Counted from the first letter of the stretch, positions 10,988 through 22,906 are shown. The stretch: 64,000 nt of DNA from Bigelowiella natans CCMP2755 (GCA_000320545.1 ADNK01000875.1:248001-312000); one strand, 5' to 3'. Translations and numbers: made by a program. Notes: a model not told the origin generated them from the letters alone.

Positions 10988-13900
10988 CGTAGAGTTTTGA
11001 TGCAGTTCTTTGAACCGTAATTTGAAGAATGGGAACGAAAAACACTAAATCACAGTCAGAGTGGCGGTAGCCCCTCCAGTCGGCCACAACGAATCGATGG
11101 TAAATATCAACATATTGGTTTGTTGCTGTGAACTATTTCGTCATGTATTTTGAGCCGTTACCAGAGCTGCAGCATCCGAAAACGTGCGACCAGAAAATGG
11201 AGGGGGGTTGGGCTGTGAGATGCGCGTTGTGTGTGCCGTGAAGCTCTAGCTTCGTGCGGACAGTCTCCCAATCGAGCCCAAAGCTGCCGTTGTCGTTCTC
11301 CTCACACCCTAAAATGCCCCTCGCACGGAATGCATTCATGCTGTTCTTGGCGACGTCAATCTCAGGATATGCTAGTTCGAATTGCAAAAACCTCTTTTTA
11401 ATCTTTTTCTTCTCCCTTTTTTGATGGTTGTGGTTGTCGTCTTCGCCTCCTCCAGCATTGATGGCCGCTGTTGCTGCCTGATCCAACGAACTGGACACTG
11501 CACCGAAGTAGAGATGCTCGTACAGTTTGCGGGCGAGTCTCAAGGCCGGAGTTGAGTCAAGAGAATGGCCAAACATCTGTAGCACATCGACCATGCCTTG
11601 CCCCCCAATCCCGAGGGAACTATTTTGGATATAATGTAAATCAATATCAGCATCGATTGCATATACTATCTTTCATTTTACACATCATTATTCATAATCC
11701 CTGTCGCCTTCTCCTCCTCCTTCTCCTCCTCCTCAGCTTTCTTTCTATCTTTCTGTATAACTCTATAATCAACTGACTAACCGATCCTTTGTCCCTTCGA
11801 ACGCTGCCAAGTTTTCAAACGTGCATGCCCCTGCAGTGACGAGGCAATCCCCCAAGCGTTGTGCCTCACGCGCCGCTCGAACAAGTCCATCCCAGTCTAC
11901 GTACGGTCCTGGATGTCCTGTCCAGTTGGCCCTTTGTGCTGTTTTCTCCCTTTTCCCCTTTGCTGCTAGTTTCACTTGAGGATCATCTCTGCCGCTGTCA
12001 TCATCGTCATCATTGTCGTTCTCCGTGGTGTGAGGGCTAAGTGTGCTTCGCTCATAGCGCACGAAGCTCGGAAAGCAGAGCGTCATGACCGTGCAAACGC
12101 TAGTCTCCGTTTCGTCAGAAAACTGAACGATTTCAGTGCACAGGTTGGAGCTTCGAATGGACGTCCCACGTTTTCTTTCCCTCTTTTTATTGTCTCGGAT
12201 ATCCCCCCTGCAATCGATGCTTGTTTTTCTTATCATATTCGCCCCTCTCCCCCCTTTGCTTCTAGCTGCACACGTCGTTGTTGTCGCCATCTTTGCTTTT
12301 TGGCTATCGTATTCTGTTTCCCCTGCCTCCGTTTCATCTTTTTTATCGTCGTCGTCATCATCTTCTTCATCATAGTTTACAATCACCGGAGATCTGCTGT
12401 TGATAGTGTCGCGATTAAGCATGTATGGTTCCCCCGTCTTGCGCTGCGAGCGAAGTATTGCGCCCATGATATCGCGTGCGCGGGTCCATTTCACAACTTT
12501 TCCCTCGGAGACAAGGCTGGCCATTTTTCTTCGGAAATCCGCCGTTGCCATGAGGGCGTGACTCTCGGCTGGGGAAAATAGCGGCCACTTGTCGTCCTCT
12601 TTCACTGCTTCGTAGAATGCATCAGGAATCTGAAAAGACGGCAGGGGGGAGGGGGGCCGAAGGGTTAAGGAAGCTACATGTCGATACGGTTTGGATGCAC
12701 CCCGAGAATGCGATACAAGAACGCGACGAAAAGCGTAGCACAAAAGAACAGCATTGAAATATGATGTGCAATACATAACAGGCAGGTGTGCCTTCACCAT
12801 AAGCGCAATATGATTATCCTTGGAGCTCTGTTCGATAGTAGGGTCCTTGAGCTTTAAGAACTCGAAAATGCCCTCGTGACTTGGATTCAAGTAGAAAGCC
12901 ATCGCTGGCTTACGGAAGCTCTTTTGCTGCTTTACACTTGAGCGTGCTACGGCCTCCAAGTATCTGAAAACATCACCGAGTTATGCCGAAACAGTCGTAT
13001 TTCATTCACATGTCATAAATGATACATGAAACACACCCACACCACACACATACTTGGCACCCCCGCAAAAGGAGCAAAAGAATATTCTGGCTAAACCTTG
13101 CGAGGGGAAGCATTTCTTCGGTCTCAACGCCATGAAATTGGATGCCATGGCCGCCATAGGGTAACTCCCCAAGATCGTTCAGCATCTTATGACCCTCACG
13201 ATTTCCCTGCGTAAAGCACGTAGAGAAATGACCATCAAGGCCTTTTCGCCCTGCATTCGCCATTAGTGGACTTGGAGGAGCAATCTTCTTCTGAGAAAAC
13301 AGCGTATACCAACTCTGTATCTGTGCTAAGCTTTTGTCATTCAGGATGAAGCTAGATGGTGTTCGCTGGGTCTCTGCTGCGTGAGCAGAAGAGGGTGATG
13401 AAGAAGATGACATGGAGGAGGAGGAGGAGGAGGAGGAGGCCCTGACCCTCCAGAGTTCCGCGGCTAATGAAGCGCGAAGATAGCTATACTGTGGCGTTTC
13501 AAGCAGCTCGTGGTAACTTCTCCCTTTCATATCATTCCCCATTGACATTTTTTTCGTCTTTGGTGCTCGCAGCGAGAACAGAGCGAGGGCGTGCATGCTA
13601 TAGATTCCGGGATACAGAAAGTCGCGCCCTGGGACGACCATGGCATCAAGTGCTTTTCGATTTCTCATGACTGTGGCATAGAAGGAGGAAGTCAGCTGGC
13701 TCTTCGCCGCCTCCATGGCTTCTGAGAATGATGGAGGTGCGCGTTGTTGGGTGCGCAGGGCGAACGAGCGAGCAGCCCATACACCTGATGATCATTCAGA
13801 TTTCACATGTGTATGGTGAGGGCGAGGTATAATGAAATTAGTATGGTTTTTAATTAGCCTGAAAAATGGACCGACCAGCTTCAGGGAAGAGCCAACTAAT

Positions 13901-14242
13901 GTTTTCAGCACGTTGCTCCATTGCGACCTTTTCTTCGTCGCCGCACTGAAGGCCTTTCGCGTCCAGAAGCCTTGTTTTGCCACCTATTGAGCATGAGAGG
14001 CATACTGGCTCTTTCAAATATCTCTGATTTTTAGATTTGCACTCTTCAGTTCCTTTACTGGAGGAAGAGGAGGAACTCATGATCTGCATGATGGCTTCCT
14101 TATCTACCCGAAGAGGCAATGATTCATGGCTGTTCGAATTGTTGCGGCAACTCTCTTTTATCACTTGCTGGATCCACGAGACCGCGGCAATGTCCTTCTT
14201 CGAGGAATGAGAGGGCAAGAGAGCCTCCTCCTCGAGCGCCAT
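7192..14242 (-). CDS. Ribonucleotide reductase alpha-beta fusion with C-terminal SAM methyltransferase
   Basis: Eight exons (14242-13876, 13784-13061, 12963-12798, 12629-11782, 11619-11162, 10889-10650, 10581-10556, 10305-7192) agree in phase at every junction and give about 1,980 residues. Residues 1 to about 995 match the class I large subunit: STCF, NPSHEGIFEF, the SSNLCTE...SVC active-site set, GIGGQG, then WFIDQSESFNYF and GLKTGLYYMRMRP with the YY radical-transfer pair. Without a stop the same exon continues through a Ser/Pro-rich linker into the small subunit (about 1073-1451), then into a methyltransferase with DVGAGSGW and NPPYIP. The complete protein would reduce ribonucleoside diphosphates with its own radical subunit in cis. 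Low-complexity Ser, Asp and Asn insertions expand all parts. The start is the first Met of exon 1; an ATP-cone is not clear. Because the alpha C-terminus and beta share one exon, two separate genes are unlikely. Transcription has not been checked. Confidence 0.88.
8782..9924 (-). other. Domain: class I RNR small subunit (beta, R2)
   Basis: Encoded wholly within exon 8. All six di-metal ligands have counterparts: Asp in PYEIDQK, Glu and His in QEVVH, Glu in FACVEGIM, and Glu and His in ARDEGQH. The radical Tyr is kept four residues after the first ligand His (HSLTYS). An acidic insert (EEEVEGEEEE) and a Ser/Gly run interrupt the fold at loops. The C-terminal tail that ordinary R2 uses to bind R1 is replaced by the methyltransferase part. 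Confidence 0.88.
10038..10071. repeat. (GAT)n repeat encoding the alpha-beta Ser linker
   Basis: An in-frame triplet run inside exon 8 is read on the minus strand as Ser codons in the linker between the two RNR subunits. Confidence 0.85.
10150..14242 (-). other. Domain: class I RNR large subunit (alpha, R1)
   Basis: Spans exons 1-7 and the first 52 codons of exon 8. Known R1 catalytic residues have counterparts: the first redox Cys (STCF), the Asn-Cys-Glu triad (SSNLCTE), the second redox Cys (SVC) and the paired Tyr of the radical pathway (LYYMR). The usual C-terminal CxxC swinging arm, which re-reduces the active site in ordinary R1, is not present; the chain runs on into the linker. Exon 4 carries a Lys/Asp/Thr-rich insert before the Asn-Cys-Glu motif, and exon 5 a Lys-rich insert near a QKREKKKIKKR stretch. 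A 167-nt intron (12630-12797) lies in frame between two conserved R1 blocks. Confidence 0.88.
10901..10982. repeat. (GT)n and (AG)n repeats in an RNR intron
   Basis: A GT run and an AG run lie in the intron between RNR exons 5 and 6 (10890-11161). Confidence 0.9.
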
Positions 14243-14639
14243 TGCTCTCAGCTCTCAGTTGATCAGCTATCGAATCAATGGACAGACGATGAACGTTATC
14301 GAATCTTACGAATGTGTGTTGTCGTCCATTTTCGTTGTCTTTCTTGTGAAATGACCTGTATATTATCCTTGTTTTTCCGATTATTCATTTACACCTTACG
14401 ACAACACAAATCCCCCATCCGAAGCACATTTCGCCTGGTAGCGTTCCTAATGATGGTTTCCATCTGCAATTCTTAGCTGCGACAACATAATATAATCCCG
14501 AGAACTGCGAAGCGAAAAAGAGTACGCTAGTCGGAGACGCTGAAGCTTCCGCTGAGGAGAAGAGATGCACACATGCACATGTGAACATGAATGTAAACAC
14601 ATGGATCTACATGTACATGTGAGACGGATGTGATGAAGA

Positions 14640-15276
14640 ATTGAATTTTTTCAATGGTCATCCTGATGTAGCTGTGCAATGCAGCGGCTACAGCGCTGAT
14701 GTTGCATCTGTTGGTTTCTGCCACGATGTGTTTCATGCACTTGAAAGCGTCCTCATGCGACCGATGTTGCCGCGCACTGCGCGCAGCAGTTCTGGAGTCC
14801 TTTTCAGCCTTTGTCAGCCGGTTCGTGTCGTCGTTGCGATTCATGATCGCGCGCATTTGATTGCGCAATCTGATTTGTTCTCGACTGTGTGTTGGACATT
14901 GCAGGAGATGATCCATGTCCTTCAGGATGCCACATGCATCGCACGTGGCATCTTCCTCTGTGCATTGTCCACGTGACAGCATGAATTTTCCAAGATTGCC
15001 GACACCACAGATGGCGCGCATCCATGATGTAGCAACACTTGGAAGTTTTAGTTTGATGCCGGTGATCGAAGATGACGGGAGGAATCCAAGATTCTTGAGA
15101 TGCACAGCGCGCAATGAATCATTGGACCATTCCTCTTCGAATTCGTTGAAAGCACATGATTTCATCACCTTGTGATGTTTTTTCAGTTCTTTTTTTAGCG
15201 CCTCTGTTGTCGCCAAAACGGTGGGCAATTCGTCATCCAACAAGTCGTCAGTGATCGATTTGAGCTGACGAAACAA
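14640..15276 (-). mobile_element. LINE-like retrotransposon 3' fragment, copy 1
   Basis: A minus-strand frame of about 210 codons ends in a pattern typical of the C terminus of non-LTR retrotransposon reverse transcriptases: a WMRAICGVGNLGKFMLSRG stretch, then CDACG...DMDHLLQC (a CxxC...HxxxxC zinc-binding pattern). No catalytic reverse transcriptase domain is present, so this looks like a 5'-truncated insertion. The end (SAVAAALHSYIRMTIEKI and the DNA after it) is closely matched by the plus-strand copy at 35.66-36.06 kb. It lies just upstream of the RNR gene, with 398 bp between the frame end and the RNR start. Confidence 0.6.
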
Positions 15277-15279
15277 GGA

Positions 15280-16330
15280 TGCTTTGTTCCACGCCTACAC
15301 ACATGTGCACATGCATGCACATGTGTACATGTATGTATGCATACATGACATACAATGTGATGATGGGGGTCCGTGCTTGTGCTGTTTTTAACAATGAATT
15401 TTTCACAACCACACATTCTCTCCACAAATTGCCTCCAATGCATGATCAGGCTGCCATTTAGATTCTCAATGACCTAATTCCATCCATCGCATGCATGCGT
15501 CACTTTACTTCGTTTGCAGATTTTTGCTGCGCACTGGTAACACAGTCCTGCTACTGGGTTCGGGCCGGGGATCGATCGACTGATGATGCTGGCTGGAACT
15601 TCTAACATTAGAGACGTCACGCTCTTTCCGGTTGCAAAACCCGAGCCAGAAGCAGTAGTTTCCTAGATTGGCTTGCGATTGTTTGCATCATCGCCCTGTC
15701 GTGTGGTGGATAATACTCTCAAGTAATTCGGTATCATCGATCCTTCGCTGTAGCGCTGACCGACAGCAATGTTAGTTAATCTAGCTATGATTTGTGCGCG
15801 ATGCGTTGTTGTGCTGCATGCCGCACAGACAAATACATATGTGTGTATGTAAACATATGTTCATATCGCCGTACATGTATGCATCATAGCCACAGTCATG
15901 CATACGTAGCACACACATGTGTAGATGTATAGTAAACATGTGTACGCATGCACATGTACATTTCTAAATTTGTAAACATGCCCTCACCATATCTAGATAT
16001 CGCATACATGCAGCAAGTATGACTAGAATTCAACAACGATTAGTCTCCACGTCCATGATTTTCCTCAACAATGCTGCGGCGCTGGCTTGGCATAGTTGAT
16101 ACATTCGTCGATGCCATGTGTTAGCATAGAGTAGTGCAAGCCATTATACCATGATTCAGCTGTTGGCGATCAGATGTACTAGCTGATAATTTGCTTAGCA
16201 ATGATGCAATTCGGAGGGAATACAGTATTCCGCTCACAGGTGGGCGTGGAAAAATGTATGGATCATGAGAAACTTAAAATTATTTGACTGCTGGATTGTC
16301 AGAATCTTCTTCCTCCTCCTCCTCCTCATC
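15280..16330. repeat. Palindrome-rich non-coding island
   Basis: Dense alternation of CATGCA, ACATGT, GTGCAC and TGCATG words, for example around 15290-15360 and 15830-15990. No exon is supported on either strand. Confidence 0.5.
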
Positions 16331-16341
16331 CTGTGCTTTTG

Positions 16342-16923
16342 CTATGAGTCTTGGAAGGGTATTTCTTTACAGAATGCATTAACATCGTCTTCACTGATTG
16401 TTATTTCCCCACTATTATCTAGATCTGGCTCGTATCGTATCTGAAAGCAATCCTGATATTCTTCACCCTGCATTCGCGGTTCATTCAGTCCGCAGACAAA
16501 AAATACTTTGACTACTCTTTTGAATTTTTTTTTTGCTCTTTCGAGGAGATCATCGTTAGTATTTCCATTTCTACGGTTTGTTGTAGAAAGCAGCACACAA
16601 AAAAACAAGACCTCTTGCAAATTCATTTCTTTTGGGATTACATTGTCGTCCTTCCCACGTTGGAACAAACCCAAGAACCATTGACACAATTTCCATTTCC
16701 CTTTCTTATTCTTCTCTAGGATTTTGTCTATGAGATTCGATAAAAGCTCCGGATTTTCATCGGAATTGCAAAAATATTGCAGATATTTCTTGCGCGCCGC
16801 CGAGGCTTTACGGTTCTGTGGGCAACAAGGAGAAAACGACAGCGGTGGGTATATTTTGCAGCGACTAGATGGCGAAGGATGGAGATTCTGCTGATTAACA
16901 TTTTCAAAACAAACACACACACA

Positions 16924-16989
<66 letters not shown>

Positions 16990-17117
16990 GTTATTCCTTT
17001 CCTAGGATTATGATCGATAAAACTTATTGTGGTTCTATACACGTGAAACGATCATCCAACTAGATATAATATCCACTTACGACAAGATAGATGTGATAAA
17101 AAATGATTTTAAAATAC

Positions 17118-17149
<32 letters not shown>

Positions 17150-17375
17150 ACCGTTCATAATCGGAGAACAATTTCAAAATATTCAGAAGTGAAACCTCAT
17201 TTTCTTTAGGATTCAGGTCGCTGATGGAGGAAGTATCTCTGTAAGGAAATGAGCAAAGGGAACTTCAGGAATATGATTATCGTATTCATTTTTTCCATTT
17301 CCAAATACCTCTCTTCTACTCGTGGATTCATAGTTTTAATGTCAGCCTCTGTGCATCCTGGACATTGGATATCTT
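16342..17375 (-). CDS. EF-hand-containing protein, 3' part of gene
   Basis: Three minus-strand exons are supported: about 17309-17375 (QCPGCTEADIKTMNPRVEER, with a CxxC pair), 17152-17238 (SSISDLNPKENEVSLLNILK) and the terminal exon 16342-16815, 157 codons plus stop, with acceptor TTGCCCACAG. The terminal exon is rich in Lys and Glu and contains a canonical 12-residue EF-hand loop, DLDNSGEITISE, with acidic or oxygen ligands at 1, 3, 5 and 12. Only one loop is visible, so calcium binding is inferred. The 5' exons were not found, and an extra exon may lie between 16816 and 17151, a stretch mostly of (CA)n and (TA)n repeats. Confidence 0.55.
16912..16986. repeat. Compound (CA)n(TA)n microsatellite
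   Basis: A CA run passes directly into a TA run, inside a putative intron of the EF-hand gene. Confidence 0.95.
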
Positions 17376-17399
17376 TCAATTACAATGTATCTTTATATA

Positions 17400-19470
17400 A
17401 TCGATATAAAGGAGAATATTGTAAAAATTATGATTGCGAACTACCCCCTTCTCTTCTCTCTGAAGACACAATTTTCTATGTATGATCAATGTCTTTGCTT
17501 CAAGATCATTTCAACGGTTGTCAATCACCATAAGTATTTATGATTCCGCTCGATTTCACGGTGACGCTGCATACATGTGCGTGACGTTTGCAATATGAGG
17601 AAGAAGATCTTCTACGTCCCAACTAGCTCCAGCACCAACAAAAGGATGCCAGATCGAAAGATGACAACAGAGGGAATTTCACGATACTTTTTTTTTGTGA
17701 AGATACTTTTTTTGTGAAGACTCATATGACAGGAAGTTCGAAGTCAGTATCGGGTGCTTTCGTTTACACGTGAAAGCTCAAAATTTTGGGGAGACGATGG
17801 GTCCACTTGGATTCTGGTGCGTGCAGTTGTTGACTACTCACAGCCACTGCTCGGACTGACGCCTTGATCTGCTCGGCTGACGCCCAGGTCAGTAGAAAAT
17901 TATTTCCTTACTGGGCTGCAAGAACACCCATGATTTTCCTCTGCGACAGGGATTTTTGATGATTTTTCAATATTTTCCCGTGTCAGTAGAGCGTCATTCT
18001 GCTCCGAGTCTTTCTTGTTGAAAGCTGCAGCCTTTTAGGCCATTTCTTATCGATTTTGGCCTCCATTTGATCGATCTTTCGGAAAATATGATGATGACGA
18101 CGCCCATGCCCGAGGAGAGTCCAGCTGTCTGCTTTTTTTTGGGCCTGCATTTGCTCTTTACTATCTATTCAATGCCCAACGCATACCATTCCGCAGTGTG
18201 TGCCTGAGGATAGTCCTTGAGATACAGCAAGCGAAGCAAGTTAGCCTGTGCACTTCATCAATTAATCTTAGACTCGATGTTTTCAGCGACGTCGCTATCC
18301 TAATTTCTTCCGAAATACACTTGACAAATTTCATCCATTTCTCGTGATTGGAATAATTTTCCCATCCCATTTTCAACATAATTGCACCAATGCTGGGAGT
18401 CCTGGCCGCTGTCCGTCTCGAAATCGTACTTGCTTCGTGTTCGAAAGAAGATCGACGAGACGAAAAATTAAGTTTGAGACTAAATGTGGCATCAAAGAAA
18501 GTGTGGAATCAATCCCCCGCCCTGCTGTTGACATGCTGCACAATCAGCTATGCTTGTGCACTTGCAGCAGACTCTTTGCTGTCCGAAACCGAACATCGAG
18601 TAAATACGCACCTGTTGTCAATGATGAGCTGCCTGCGCTACATGTGCTGGGATTCACCATGTCACTATAGCCAGAAGTGAACTCCAATTTTTTCTGATCT
18701 TCACCCCATGAGATCCTGCAGCACGTTTTTGACCTAGCTTTCGGCAAGGCTAAGCAATTATCATGTGGGCTTGTGCCACTGCTTTGTTTGTATTAAATTG
18801 TTTTCATGCTGTGCTTTATTATAAAGCAGACGCTAGACTGATCAATTCATCTCTGTATATGATTATCGATTCGAGGGGTGTAGTCAGCTCGCGACCAACT
18901 TAATGTAAAGAAACATAAGGCAAAATTGATGTAATAATGATTCTAGTAATGATGTCATTGAGTCGGCAAATTCCCATCCTGAGTGTCACGAATTACTGTC
19001 GACGCGCTTAGTCGCTCGTTTTCATATAACCGCTGACGCATACTTCTTAATAGCTTAGCGTGACTGCATGGATGTACATAATTTTGCGCACAAATATGCG
19101 CGCACATGGAAACATATCGATAAGAGCAATAACGTACGTTGTGCACTGCGTTTTTCCATGCACGCATGCACACATAGTGTAAAGTGCAATATATACGATT
19201 TAACATTAGAGACGCCATCTATGCGTAAACGGACACTAGCTTAGCTTTGCTGTGTTTCGTAAAAATCCCTTGTAATGGGAGTTAACTCGAAAGAATGTGT
19301 TGTGCTTAGTTCCCCCATTTAAAATTATTATTGACAATCAGAGCTCTTGTTTCAGGTGAGATGATGTACCTAAATGATAGATTGGAGGGTGATGTAGTGT
19401 CAGAAGATTGTATTGCTCCTCTAGTTGCGACCTCAACCCTCCTCTCTATTCCCCTGCTTTCTTTCCCACC
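17400..19470. other. Spacer with weak coding hints
   Basis: No gene is supported. A minus-strand frame at 18161-18379 (HEKWMKFVKCISEEIRIATS) looks somewhat protein-like but has no clear splice partners; it could be an upstream exon of the EF-hand gene. 18.8-19.2 kb carries the palindrome-rich composition of the other islands. Confidence 0.4.
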
Positions 19471-19478
19471 CTCTCATT

Positions 19479-21888
19479 CTATCCGCAACCTGTTTTCATG
19501 GCAGAAGCGATAATCGGTGCTGCCTGTTCAGTATTGGTGGTTCCTAGCGACAGCACGCTTGCTGCACGCTTCATCTCACGAAGAACATCTTGTCCGCGGT
19601 AGTAGAAGAAAGCGAATCTGTGTCGGTAGTGGCATTGGGAATGAAAAAGAGGCATGATTGCGTATGCTTGTACAAAACTATGACATGCGTCAGTGCGTGC
19701 GTATATGTTCTATTAAGATTATTGGCGCGATGCATCAGATATTTCTGTTCGTTATCGTTAACTAAACTAAATACCCAGGCTTCCGCCCCCCCCCCAACCC
19801 GATGGTTCATACACATTACCCTCTACTTCCCTGTGTGTTGTTAACTTTGGTTTGCACTTGCCCCTCAGAGTCCTAGGCAAGAGGAGGAGGAGGAGGAGGA
19901 GGAGGAGGAGGACTTAAGTACTTTCTTCGGTGGGTAACATGAATGAAACGATATTAGAAGAAGAAAGAAGAAAATTATGTAGAACTTCATATAACGACAG
20001 CAGTACAGCAGCGTAACTACCATGAATAGCATGCGAGGGATGTATTCACCATCAGGCTGATACTTAAGATCCGAAGGCTCCTCTTCGTTTTGGAGGTTTA
20101 TCATCACAAACTTCGAGGAGTCTACATAATGGTGAAATATGAACAGGTCAATCTTTGCGTGCGTGCGTATGCGTTTGCGTGGACTGAACTTACATTGCTC
20201 AATCTCATCGGCGTACTTGGAGGTCGTGAAGGCGCTCTTCAATTTTGTGCACTGAAACATACTGTTCGTTAAATTCACTGGAAAGGAATGATTAAACAAG
20301 AGGACATGTTGGTTGTTGGCATGGCGGAAGGAGCGACATAGCAGAGAGTTCTAATGCTACGTTTTTGTCGCAGTTGTTCGTCGACCAACGGCTTCGGCTT
20401 AATCCAGTTCTTCACATACTGTTTATGAACTGCCATAGCTATTCTGCTACTACTACTTCTGCTGCTACTACTATATCTACCTGATGACAAGCAGTGTTAT
20501 GGATGAGCAGAAGGATAGGTTTCTTCTCCTGTCTGGCAATGCGCTCTCCCTCAGCTATGCTGTTCACCCACTGCGTACACGAATGGTGAGAAATCAAGAT
20601 GGGGACTACCCACTGGCAATGGGGTAAAGATGGCGGGGGAAACGATGACGAAGATGAAACAATCAGATAGAAATCAAACACATAGCCTTGTCGTAGAACA
20701 ATAAGCATTATTGGTGATTTTGCTTTTGCTCTTAGCAACAACGACCTGGATCTTTTCGTTGAAGCCTCTTGCTCCCTTTTCTCCGGGGGTATACATATGC
20801 GATGAACTTGCCGATGATGATGCCTTCGAACATTTGATGTAGTATAGTACACATGTTGTTACATGTGTGTAGATATCGGGGTTACTACTAATGTTCCTAT
20901 GTCATTCATCGTAATCCTCTACACTTTTTTCGGTTGTGGTGTATTAGCTCACATAGTCATTGGAGAGTGTGAATGTCCTCGCACCGTCATCGTATGGGAA
21001 TTCCTTCTGTTCACATCGAAACAGCTTTCTTATCAAGCTTCATCATAACGATGACGACGATGTGATGATGAAGAAGATGATGATGCTTGTAGCGATTTAG
21101 TACTGGAGGCAGAAAATTGATGTGATTTGTGTACAAAAGTACGTTGAGTTGCTGAATGACAGAATATATTCTTCGTCGATGTCCTAGCTTGTCAACACCT
21201 GATTGGTTTGGATTCTGAGTTCTTCAAAATTCATTCTTGAAAATTCATACAAATTGATATGGGGTCTTATTACATACATGCAATTTATGTCGGGAAAAAG
21301 GTGGAGAGAGAGAGTGAAGTTTAGAAGGCGTGATAGTGAAAAACGCCGAGAAAGTAGAAAAATAAGTATCATGGTGGTTGTACAAATGGCGAAAAGTTGT
21401 TGAGCAATATGTTGTACCCAATTCGCTTTTTAGTTCCGCTTCGCTCAAAGAGATTAATGTCTGCGTGACACACCAGCGATGATATTTCGCGTGGGACAGA
21501 TTACAGTCTGCTTATCCTCATTACTACCATAGGCAATTACATACCTTTCCGTCGATGCCTTGCTCCTGGAACACCTCCTTGAACTGCGGGAGCTCAAGCG
21601 TATCCAACCTTCGTGGAGAGAAAGAATTAGAAACCTCGTAGGTCATTCGAAGTAACGGGTAATTCTACCACTCTCCGACTTCCTTTACGCTCCAAGCTCC
21701 AGGACTCTGATTAAGTAAGCGAGCAAATGAATTCTGATTTGGAAGGGTGACCTTCGAAAAGTAATTGCATGGATAGAATTTGCATACTTCCTGCTCACCT
21801 TATCGACTTTTATCACAGGATCGATGAACTCAGTAGCATCAACGGCCAGACCATTGAAATACATTAATGACACTCCTACAAGTGCCAT
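19479..21888 (-). CDS. SAM-domain plus AGR/TXNDC12-like thioredoxin protein
   Basis: Ten exons (21888-21799, 21706-21669, 21608-21545, 21460-21418, 21198-21143, 20570-20481, 20251-20194, 20121-20021, 19872-19820, 19617-19479) keep phase and give 243 residues. The N terminus is hydrophobic and may be a signal peptide. Residues about 31-98 form a full sterile alpha motif: AWSVKEVGEWL, LPQFKEVFQEQGIDG and KLGHRRRIYSVIQQL. The rest matches the AGR2/AGR3/TXNDC12 thioredoxin-like family: WVNSIAEGERIARQEKKPI, an active-site-like CHQC split by an intron, FVMINL, PDGEYIPRMLF and YRGQDVLREMKRA. In that family the protein is ER-luminal and works in disulfide exchange. The two halves meet across a 572-nt intron (20571-21142) with matching phase 0, so one gene is likely but not proven. 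Confidence 0.75.
19880..19911. repeat. (GGA)n repeat in an intron
   Basis: A GGA triplet run lies immediately right of exon 19820-19872. On the gene strand it is a CCT polypyrimidine tract beside the 3' splice site. Confidence 0.9.
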
Positions 21889-21889
21889 G

Positions 21890-22905
21890 ATGGAAGTGGA
21901 GCATGGATGCATCGCTAATCTCACCATAGTTCTTTAAATTCTTCGCAGAGCTGCTTTCCTGGGAAGTGATGATCGGATCAAAAATTCTGGTGCAATGCGT
22001 AGATTTTTCGAATGATACAGATTGAATTTGAATTTTTGGATCATGTGGAAATGGCCACGGGGCTACCCCGATTTTTCCAATAAAAGATAAATTGAACGAT
22101 AATTTTGAGAAGCGACAATATTTCACAGAAACAAATTGCTGTCATTTTCGGAAATGGTGCAGGGAAAGACCGAGGTGATAATTAATTAATTCGGCTAGCA
22201 ATTTTTGATGTCGTCAATGCCAAACCCAATCTATTCCTTGACCGACATTTTTGTTTTGAATATAATAAACCGGCAGACTCCCACCAACGGCTCTGCTGCA
22301 GAAACATTCAGCTCTAAAGTGATAAAAAGTGATTATTTATTAATATAATTTCTTCTAAATAAGGTAGTATTTGAATGATATTCTTTCAATCCATCCAAAA
22401 CGGCATCAATTCTTTCTAATACTGTTCAAGCTTCAATATAATGGGCGACGGGTTTTTGGCATCGAATTCAAAATGAAAACTTTCTGCCGAAATCGGACGT
22501 CATCGTACTGTGCGTCGTAGACCAACACTTGTCTCAGTATCAAAATGTACGGCACTCAAAAAGGAGATCCGATATACGAAAGCGAGAAAAATTAGAAAAA
22601 GGAATACATTGGGAATATGCGACAACTTGATTGAATTTGTCGCAAGAATAAAGCGCAGTTTCCGTACCCAGCCTGGCAACACAGAGCGGTTGAGTTTCGA
22701 GGTCTGCCGACCCGTTCGTTCCCGCCCCCTCCCTGGAGTTAGATATGCATGCAGTGTGATTTATTTTCGATTTTATGTTAGTTCAAGCGAATGTATGATT
22801 GCCATGATAGCTGGACCGAACGGCTTATCGTTTCTCGTTCACATTCCTCACTGAAAACGCTACTGCTGTCATGTATGTGTATTCGCCTTAAAACGAACCA
22901 CAGGC
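21890..22905. other. Intergenic spacer between divergent genes
   Basis: Separates the minus-strand SAM-thioredoxin gene from the plus-strand Polo-like kinase, so it presumably holds both promoters. It is AT-rich at 22.0-22.5 kb. A plus-strand frame at 22510-22854 is basic and unlike known proteins; I do not call it. Confidence 0.5.
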
Positions 22906-22906
22906 C

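Noticed and set aside
7192-14242. RNR fusion as an integrated virus gene
   Set aside because: Large DNA viruses carry RNR, so this was considered, but the gene has seven ordinary introns and the flanks show no capsid, polymerase or other viral genes. Origin by transfer is not excluded but not supported here.
20275-20490. Frame reading VHKQYVKNWIKPKPLVDEQL between thioredoxin exons
   Set aside because: It falls inside the phase-supported intron that splits the CHQC motif; including it would break the thioredoxin fold.
22510-22854. Plus-strand ORF of 114 codons upstream of PLK
   Set aside because: No splice link to PLK, no motif, and the composition is not distinctive.
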